From contig CAKSUT010000003.1 in the NCBI GenBank assembly GCA_934502885.1, forward strand, positions 62,001 through 126,000: DNA of 64,000 nucleotides. The letters run 5' to 3'. Below the pieces are notes generated by a model. The model was given only the letters and a program-made list of their open reading frames with translations, ran no database searches and was not told the origin of the DNA. This DNA comes from an uncultured Eubacteriales bacterium. GTDB lineage: Bacteria; Bacillota; Clostridia; Oscillospirales; CAG-382. Positions 59,058-64,000 of the stretch are shown piece after piece. Numbering within the stretch: the first letter of the stretch is position 1; every line of letters begins with the position of its first letter. The position numbers and the translations under genes were made by a program.

Positions 59058-59792
59058 TCAATACGTCTCCTTTACGTTCTTGCCGAGGGGGCAGTGTCCT
59101 CTTTTTTCGTTTTCGAGAAGCGACGGAAGTATATCTCCGCTGTCGCCCTCGGTGCGCACCTTGCCGTCGGCGATAACGACTATTCTGTCGGCGATATCCA
59201 TAATGCGCTCTTGGTGGGATATGATGAGAAGCGAGCGTTCGCTGTCCTTTTTCAGCGTTTTGAACGCCTCAATGAGGCTTGCGAAGCTCCAAAGGTCAAC
59301 TCCTGCCTCAGGTTCGTCGAACACTATCATTCTCGCATTTTTGCGTGCAAGAACCGTCGCTATCTCTATGCGCTTGCTCTCGCCGCCCGAGAGGTTTGCG
59401 TTGACCTCACGGTCAATGTACTCGTGTGCGCAGAGTCCGACCTTGCCGAGAATATCGCATATTCTGTCCTCGCCGAGCTTTTCCTCCGCAGAGAGTTCGA
59501 GAAGGTTTCTTATGGTAATCCCCTTGAAGCGCACCGGCTGTTGAAACGCATAAGCTATTCCGCTCTTCGCTCTCTCTGTGATATCGAGATCGGTTATGTC
59601 CTTACCGTCTAAAACTATACTTCCCTCCGACGGTGTATAAAGCCCTGCGATAACCTTTGCAATGGAGGTTTTGCCGCCGCCGTTCGGGCCTGTGACGACG
59701 GTGAGCTTTCCGTCGGGGACGGTGAGGTTTATACCTTTTAATATTTCGTCTCCGCCGTCTGTTTTCCAGCGGATATTTTTAAGTTCGAGCAT
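59058..59792 (-). CDS. sufC: SufC ABC-type ATPase
   Basis: 244 residues. Walker A GPNGGGKTS, signature LSGGESKR, Walker B RMIVFDEPEAGVD, and the H-loop ISHQE. GIAYAFQQPVRFKGITI is the SufC-type Q-loop region. It powers cluster assembly on the SufB scaffold. First gene of a two-gene operon, directly followed by sufB. Confidence 0.95.
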   Translation of the reverse strand: MLELKNIRWKTDGGDEILKGINLTVPDGKLTVVTGPNGGGKTSIAKVIAGLYTPSEGSIVLDGKDITDLDITERAKSGIAYAFQQPVRFKGITIRNLLELSAEEKLGEDRICDILGKVGLCAHEYIDREVNANLSGGESKRIEIATVLARKNARMIVFDEPEAGVDLWSFASLIEAFKTLKKDSERSLLIISHQERIMDIADRIVVIADGKVRTEGDSGDILPSLLENEKRGHCPLGKNVKETY

Positions 59793-59870
59793 CTCTTATA
59801 TTTTTCCTTTCGTTTGGATTCAAAAACTATTATTGCGCCGCAAAGAGGTTCTCATTCGCAGCCATGTTAT

Positions 59871-59899
59871 ATTATAGACGAAGAGAAAAGAATTGTCAA
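59871..59899 (-). promoter_or_regulatory. Promoter of sufCB
   Basis: Minus-strand TTGACA (59894-59899), 17-bp spacer, TATAAT (59871-59876). No obvious IscR-type box is seen. Confidence 0.8.
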
Positions 59900-59938
59900 G
59901 AGAAACGTCGATAAATGCACCGAAATGTTACAACGGCG

Positions 59939-59972
59939 CAAAAAAAGACGCAGAAGCCGAAACCTCTGCGCC
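59939..59972 (-). terminator. Terminator of the TIM-barrel isomerase gene
   Basis: 8-bp minus-strand stem GGCGCAGA with TCTGCGTC, then TTTTTTTG. Confidence 0.75.
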
Positions 59973-59986
59973 GAAACTGTGTGAAA

Positions 59987-60838
59987 TCAGAGCTTGATGT
60001 ACTTCTTGAGTGCGTCCGCCGCAACCTTGAACGCTTCTTCGCCGGAGGAATACTCCTTGATTATCTCGCCCTCTTTTTTGTGTTCGAGAACCTCGAGTCC
60101 CTTGAACACGGTGAGGTGGGGTTCGAGAGTGAGGATAACCTCTCCGTCGAAGTCACGGTCAACGTCGGCAAGCATCTCGGGAATTCTGCCGTAGCCGTCG
60201 CCGGTGGGAACTATGCGTGCTTCGCCGTAAGCGTCCTTGATGTGGAAGTAGAGAATGTGATCCTTGAGCGTGTTGTAACCGTAGGGATACGGCTCGTCGC
60301 CCATGCAGATGAAGTTAGCCGGGTCGAATACGCACTTGATTCTGCCGCCGAACTCCTTCTGAATGTCAAGGCATCTCTCGACACTGTCGCCGTAAATACC
60401 TCTCTCGTTTTCGTGGCAGAGAAGGACATCCTCAGCCTCCGCAATTTCAAGCATAGCCGCGAGTCTCTTCATGACCTCGTCACGCATCTCGCTCACAGGT
60501 TCGCCGTGGTCGGGATAGAAGCTGAACATTCTTATCTTCTTTGTCTCGAAAATCTTTGCAAGCTTTATAACGTGGCGAAGCTCTTCGAGGTGCGGTTCAA
60601 AGGGATCGGTTATCTTTATCTTGCCGATAGGAGAGCCGATGCACGAAACCTTTATTCCGTTTGCATCAAACTTTGCCTTTACCTCTCTTGCCTTTTCCTC
60701 GGTGATATGCGCGATATTGGTGCCGTCAACACCTCTTATTTCGAGCATTCCTATGCCGTTCGCCTTGAGTCCCTCGATCTGCTTGTCTATCACGGGAGAG
60801 TATTCGTCCGCAAATGCGCTGAGTACAAACTTTGCCAT
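59987..60838 (-). CDS. Sugar phosphate isomerase/epimerase-like TIM-barrel protein
   Basis: 283 residues from the ATG at 60838; the in-frame TTG at 60850 is too close to AAAGG. AP-endonuclease-2/xylose isomerase-like barrel with metal-site acids: LCHENERGIYGD, KCVFDPANF, YFHIKDAYGE and LTLEPHL. GEGDG-like PTGDGYGRIPEML is typical of the group. These proteins isomerise or epimerise sugars or inositol derivatives; the substrate is not evident. Single gene with its own promoter and terminator. Confidence 0.88.
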   Translation of the reverse strand: MAKFVLSAFADEYSPVIDKQIEGLKANGIGMLEIRGVDGTNIAHITEEKAREVKAKFDANGIKVSCIGSPIGKIKITDPFEPHLEELRHVIKLAKIFETKKIRMFSFYPDHGEPVSEMRDEVMKRLAAMLEIAEAEDVLLCHENERGIYGDSVERCLDIQKEFGGRIKCVFDPANFICMGDEPYPYGYNTLKDHILYFHIKDAYGEARIVPTGDGYGRIPEMLADVDRDFDGEVILTLEPHLTVFKGLEVLEHKKEGEIIKEYSSGEEAFKVAADALKKYIKL

Positions 60839-60881
60839 TGGTATTACCAACCTTTCTTTTGTGGATTCTGTTTACGGCTAC

Positions 60882-60910
60882 ATTATAGTCCGTATACTCC
60901 GCAAAATCAA
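60882..60910 (-). promoter_or_regulatory. Promoter of the TIM-barrel isomerase gene
   Basis: Minus-strand TTGATT (60905-60910), 17-bp spacer, TATAAT (60882-60887). Confidence 0.75.
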
Positions 60911-60977
60911 GTCTTTCGGTGCATTTGTGTTGTTTTTTGAAATATTTTCATCAAAAACTTGCATTTCGGCAAAGCGT

Positions 60978-61673
60978 TCAATGCGCCGCCTGCGCTTTTT
61001 CCATGCGTTTCCAGCTCACAAGACCGTAAAGGTCGTTTACGAGAAAAGCAACGAAGCACACAACGACAGAGATATACGCCGTGTTTTCAAACGACGCCAT
61101 GATCCACAGCACGATAAGCACAACGTCGTTTGCGGCGTATCCTGCGGCGTAATACGGGCTTCTTCTGAGAGTGAGATAAACGGGAATAAACGAGGTTGTG
61201 ACGGAGAGCGTACTCGGCACGATATTCGCCGTTCCGAGGGCTTTGAGAATAAAGTAGAAAAGCACGGTCACGGCAATCGCCATCACCCACATGAATATAT
61301 GCTCCCTCCCGGATATTTTCCCGACCTTCACCTGCGAACGGTTGCCCTCAAAGGGGTGCTTAAGCCACGCTATAAACGACGCCGCGGACATCGGCATTGT
61401 CATTCAGAGGTAGGTCGCCATTTCTCCGTAGTAGGCGAAGGTATACGAGAATACACCGTACATTATGCTGAAAACAACCATGAGCGCAAGCCCAAAAGGA
61501 TTGCCTTTTGCGTTTAAAATGAGCGAGGTTACTCCCACAAGCGACGCCGCAAGGGTGAGAAGTCCGTTTCCGCCGAAGTGGACGAAGGATATTATTATGG
61601 CGGCGACCGATAAACCCCAGAGAAGCTTTTCGGCGGTCGTGAAGTATGCGGAAAGCTGTTTTATTTTTTTCAT
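60978..61673 (-). pseudogene. pnuC: pnuC vitamin transporter split by an in-frame TGA
   Basis: A 232-codon frame from the ATG at 61673 (ribosome site AAGGAG) to the stop at 60978. Codon 90 is TGA (61404-61406), directly followed by ATG. The first part (89 codons, ending YYGEMATYL) and second part (141 codons, starting MTMPMSAASFIAWLKHPFEG) join into a normal PnuC with about seven membrane helices; relatives read TYLGMT here, so GGA became TGA. PnuC proteins take up nicotinamide riboside or, in some branches, thiamine or riboflavin. Restart at the adjacent ATG could give a split but working transporter; otherwise it is a recent pseudogene. Confidence 0.85.
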
Positions 61674-61687
61674 GCAAATTCTCCTTA

Positions 61688-61744
61688 CAAAAAAATAAAG
61701 CACCTGCAACACATCTTCAAAGACCTAACGATGTGTGCAAATGC
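61688..61744 (-). terminator. Terminator inside the pnuC leader
   Basis: Minus-strand stem GCATTTGCACACATC (61730-61744) with GATGTGTTGCAGGTGC (61700-61715), then TTTATTTTTTT. It lies before the pnuC ribosome site, so it must be controlled. Confidence 0.85.
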
Positions 61745-61806
61745 TTAAAAGCACTTCTACCCGGCGGCAGATTTGTACGGTTCTCCGTACCAACATATAT
61801 ATGTTG
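61739..61806 (-). promoter_or_regulatory. Switch-like RNA leader of pnuC, class not recognised
   Basis: From the RNA 5' end: palindrome CAACATATATATGTTG (61791-61806), hairpin GTACGG-AGAA-CCGTAC (61775-61790), an unpaired AAATCTGCCGCCGGGTAG (61757-61774), then a hairpin AAGTGCT-TTTA-AGCATTT (61739-61756). The last one uses the 5' arm of the terminator, so the two structures exclude each other. It fits none of the TPP, FMN or NAD-I consensus sequences I know. Confidence 0.6.
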
Positions 61807-61811
61807 AGCTT

Positions 61812-61840
61812 ATTCTATCACATATCCGCTCAAATTGCAA
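61812..61840 (-). promoter_or_regulatory. Promoter of pnuC
   Basis: Minus-strand TTGCAA (61835-61840), 17-bp spacer, TAGAAT (61812-61817); predicted start at about 61805. Confidence 0.65.
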
Positions 61841-61877
61841 TACTTTGTAAATATATTTTCAATTTATTTAAAATGCG

Positions 61878-61906
61878 TTGAAATCGGAAGCAAGTTGTTG
61901 TATAAT
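61878..61906 (+). promoter_or_regulatory. Promoter of the anion transporter gene
   Basis: TTGAAA (61878-61883), 17-bp spacer, TATAAT (61901-61906). Confidence 0.75.
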
Positions 61907-61947
61907 AACCAATTGCGGCACAAATACACGCATTGGAGTGATACGAC

Positions 61948-63081
61948 ATAAAAATTACGTTTAACAGAGTTATAGGCTTTATACACCGTCACACGGTTCT
62001 TGCGATAGCGTTTCTTCTTGCCGTCGTGACGTCGTTTATCGTAAAGCCCGACCGTGAATACATAGGATATTTCGACTTTAAGACGCTGAGCTGTCTTTTC
62101 TGCACGCTTGCGGTCGTCTGCGCACTCAAGAACATACGCTTTTTCACGTATCTTTCGAGGAAGATAGTCGTCCTTGCCGGGAACGTACGAAGCGCCGTGC
62201 TTACTCTCGTCTACATAACCTTTATCGGATCAATGATTCTTGCGAACGACATGGCGCTGATAACCTTTCTCCCTCTCGGTTACTATGTGCTTTCGTCAAC
62301 CGGAAAGACGGAGTATGCGGCGTTTTGCTTCATCATGCAGAATATATCCGCAAACCTCGGAGGAATGCTCACGCCCTTCGGCAATCCTCAGAACCTCTAC
62401 ATATACTCCCGTTTCGGCATACCGACGGGTGAGTTTATGGGGATAATGCTCTTTCCGTTTCTCCTGTCGGTGACGCTTCTCACGATATGCTGTCTCTTTC
62501 TGCCGGGTACGAAAATACATCTCAGCGACAACGAGGACATCGTTCTTCCGGCGGCAAGGACAACGGTATACATCGTGCTTTTCGTTCTTGCCATTGCGGT
62601 TGTATTCAGGGCGGTAAACTATATTGTCGGCTTTGCCGTAATTCTTGCGGCGATGCTCTTTCTCGACCGTGAGGCTCTGGGAAAGGTTGACTATGCACTT
62701 CTCGGAACCTTCACCTGCTTTTTCATCTTCGCCGGGAATATGTCGAGAATAGGTGCGGTGCGTGAGTTTATCGGCACGCTTCTCGAAAAGAACACGCTTC
62801 TCGTATCTACTCTCTCCTGTCAGTTTATAAGCAACGTGCCGTCGGCGATACTTCTGTCACGCTTCACAGAAAACTATCCGTCGCTTCTTGTCGGCGTAAA
62901 CATAGGCGGCGTCGGCACTCTCATCGCTTCTCTTGCAAGCCTTATCACATTCAGCGAATACACCGCCCACTTCCCCGGCAGAAAGAGCGTCCTGCGCTAC
63001 CTCGGTTTGTTCTCGGCGTTCAACTTCGGCTTCCTTATCGTACTCACGCTCTTCTGCTCGATTGTTTTGGGGATGAAGTGA
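61948..63081 (+). CDS. SLC13/ArsB-superfamily anion transporter, probable AUA start
   Basis: 377 residues if it starts at ATA 61948. About ten membrane segments; motifs of the ion-transporter superfamily include ILANDMALITFLPLG, ANLGGMLTPFGNPQNLYIY and the second-half SNVPSAILLSRFT. The frame is open from 61942 and encodes KITFNRVIGFIHRHTVLAIA, a normal first helix continuing into VKPDREYIGY. GGAG lies nine bases before the ATA, while the first ATG/GTG-type codon (GTG 62026) has no ribosome site and would cut the first helix. Substrate (dicarboxylate, arsenite or Na+) unknown. Confidence 0.83.
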   Translation: MKITFNRVIGFIHRHTVLAIAFLLAVVTSFIVKPDREYIGYFDFKTLSCLFCTLAVVCALKNIRFFTYLSRKIVVLAGNVRSAVLTLVYITFIGSMILANDMALITFLPLGYYVLSSTGKTEYAAFCFIMQNISANLGGMLTPFGNPQNLYIYSRFGIPTGEFMGIMLFPFLLSVTLLTICCLFLPGTKIHLSDNEDIVLPAARTTVYIVLFVLAIAVVFRAVNYIVGFAVILAAMLFLDREALGKVDYALLGTFTCFFIFAGNMSRIGAVREFIGTLLEKNTLLVSTLSCQFISNVPSAILLSRFTENYPSLLVGVNIGGVGTLIASLASLITFSEYTAHFPGRKSVLRYLGLFSAFNFGFLIVLTLFCSIVLGMK

Positions 63082-63098
63082 TCGCTGAAAAATATGAC

Positions 63099-63137
63099 GT
63101 CCGCCACAAACCTTAACCGGAATGAGGCGGACACTTT
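63099..63137. terminator. Bidirectional terminator between transporter and mgtC-like genes
   Basis: 7-bp stem GTCCGCC (63099-63105) with GGCGGAC (63126-63132) and T-runs on both strands (ACTTTTT on plus, ATTTTTC on minus). Confidence 0.65.
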
Positions 63138-63884
63138 TTACCTCATCTCCTCGACATAGTAAACGTAGTCGATAGAGGCAAGGGCCTTTATGATTTCGCT
63201 GTGGGTTTTGTACTTCTTAAGCTCCTTGCTTTCGATTGAGAGAGCTATCGAGTAAACGCTGAGTCCCGAGCTTATGTACGCCGGGTTTGACTCTATCTCG
63301 TCAACGGCAAGACCGAGAGTCCTTATTGTCGTGATAAACTCACGGAGCTTGCTGCCGCTGTTGAGTTCAAGGTGTATTTCAAAATGGTTGGAACGGTTTT
63401 TCAAATATATCTCAAACTTCGGAAACAGCGACAGGCAGCACAGAAGCACCGCAAACGAAATGAGAGTCACCGTGTAAAGTCCTGCGCCTGCCGCAAGTCC
63501 TATAAGTCCGCACGCCCAAAGACCGACCGCCGTCGTGAGTCCCTTTATCTGATTCTTCGAGCTGAACATCATCGAGTTTACGCATATTGTCGCCGCTCCC
63601 ACGACTATCGCCGCCGATATGAGGCTGAACGATGCGCCGTAAACTGTGCTCATGTACACGTCGAGTATTGAACCGACCGTTGCCGCAAGCGACAGAAGTA
63701 TAAAGGTTCTCAGTCCTGCGGAATGACGCTTGCTCGACCTCTCACAGCCGATTATCGTTGCAAGAGCTATCGAGAGTGCAATTCTCAAAGTAGCCGATGC
63801 GGCGTTAAGTCCGACCGACCACTCACCCAAAAACACGGCAATCGGATCTGACGCCGCTCTTATTATATTCATCGGTATATCCAT
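63138..63884 (-). CDS. MgtC/SapB-family membrane protein
   Basis: 248 residues. Four or five membrane helices in the first ~150 residues with MgtC signature sequence: IIGCERSSKRHSAGLRTFIL, LAATVGSI, GAATICVN and TTAVGLWACGLIGLAAGAG. The soluble C-terminal domain (~165-248) is ACT-like (HFEIHLELNSGSKLREFIT), as in many family members. MgtC proteins act in Mg2+ limitation and modulate ATP synthase in pathogens; here the role is open. Ribosome site GGAAGGG. It follows the partial gene at the window edge by 24 bp. Confidence 0.92.
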   Translation of the reverse strand: MDIPMNIIRAASDPIAVFLGEWSVGLNAASATLRIALSIALATIIGCERSSKRHSAGLRTFILLSLAATVGSILDVYMSTVYGASFSLISAAIVVGAATICVNSMMFSSKNQIKGLTTAVGLWACGLIGLAAGAGLYTVTLISFAVLLCCLSLFPKFEIYLKNRSNHFEIHLELNSGSKLREFITTIRTLGLAVDEIESNPAYISSGLSVYSIALSIESKELKKYKTHSEIIKALASIDYVYYVEEMR

Positions 63885-63908
63885 AGTTACAACCCTTCCT
63901 TTCGGTAT

Positions 63909-64000
63909 TTATCTTGCGCCGAAACGGCGGCGGTTCATCGTGTAGTATGCGTCGAGCTGATCCTTGGCGGCGGCGTCGAACGCCTGCTCCTCCTCGGACA
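63909..64000 (-). CDS. C-terminal end of an unidentified protein (cut by window edge)
   Basis: About 30 codons ending at the TAA 63909-63911: EEEQAFDAAAKDQLDAYYTM, then a basic end NRRRFGAR. Too short to identify. Same strand as the mgtC-like gene and likely in one operon with it. Confidence 0.6.
   Translation of the reverse strand, partial: SEEEQAFDAAAKDQLDAYYTMNRRRFGAR

Noticed and set aside
61404..61406. TGA read as glycine (genetic code 25) in pnuC
   Set aside because: TGA ends other intact genes here, for example ttcA and the SulP gene, so the standard bacterial code applies.

Overview
The window reads as chromosome of an anaerobic, endospore-lineage Firmicute (class Clostridia, gut-type, roughly 50% G+C). 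Supporting signs are an intact sporulation sigma factor of the SigK type, an SLH-domain surface layer, lysine synthesis through LL-diaminopimelate aminotransferase (DapL), a two-gene SufC/SufB-like iron-sulphur system, T-box and lysine riboswitch leaders, and strong TTGACA-N17-TATAAT promoters with AGGAGG-type ribosome sites. Placement below class level is not supported.

Layout. 1-6.5 kb: the C-terminally cut gene for a GDPD-PHP fusion, divergent from a DeoR regulator; the rplM-rpsI operon; a GNAT acetyltransferase with a TtcA-like tRNA thiolase; a MATE exporter. 6.5-11.3 kb: a nucleotidyltransferase fused to a degenerate phosphomannomutase; an ACT-domain protein and arylacetate-CoA ligase behind a T-box leader. 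11.3-16.8 kb: dapA-dapB-dapF-dapL-lysA behind a lysine riboswitch. 16.8-20.1 kb: a pyrophosphatase-like/NUDIX fusion, a TRIC-type channel and a PepV-like dipeptidase. 20.2-26 kb is the most plastic part: tRNA-Gln, two truncated gene remnants back to back, an XRE repressor facing an SLH-anchored serine protease with three matching palindromes between them, a lipoprotein, and tRNA-Leu whose 3' end is repeated in a 180-bp tandem array. 26-35.2 kb: a GGDEF protein and two giant paralogous secreted SLH/beta-helix proteins that share a 586-bp identical stretch. 35.2-43.2 kb: a MATE exporter facing a LysR regulator, YfcE phosphoesterase, SulP transporter, an operon divIVA / fumarase-beta / nucleoside hydrolase (the last interrupted by a stop), and sigK. 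43.2-51.2 kb: polA with a phosphodiester glycosidase and a membrane-anchored protein; a C-terminal processing protease with a DUF1934-like protein. 51.2-58 kb: a small carbohydrate locus (GH71/99-like protein, AraC regulator, DUF4091 protein) and a Tet(M)-like GTPase. 58-64 kb: sufCB, a TIM-barrel isomerase, a pnuC broken by an in-frame TGA behind an unidentified switch-like leader, an anion transporter that seems to start at AUA, and an MgtC-like protein.

How it works together. Amino-acid supply is controlled by RNA: lysine represses the dap/lys operon, while uncharged tRNA (specifier probably UUC, Phe) should switch on the arylacetate-CoA ligase, which fits salvage of phenylacetate into phenylalanine. 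Three pairs of divergent genes (1.5, 21.6 and 53.1 kb) have promoters or operators packed into less than 100 bp. The most novel-looking items are the pnuC leader with mutually exclusive hairpins, the three-operator XRE/SLH-protease switch, the tRNA-Leu 3'-end repeat array, and the gene-converted SLH/beta-helix pair.
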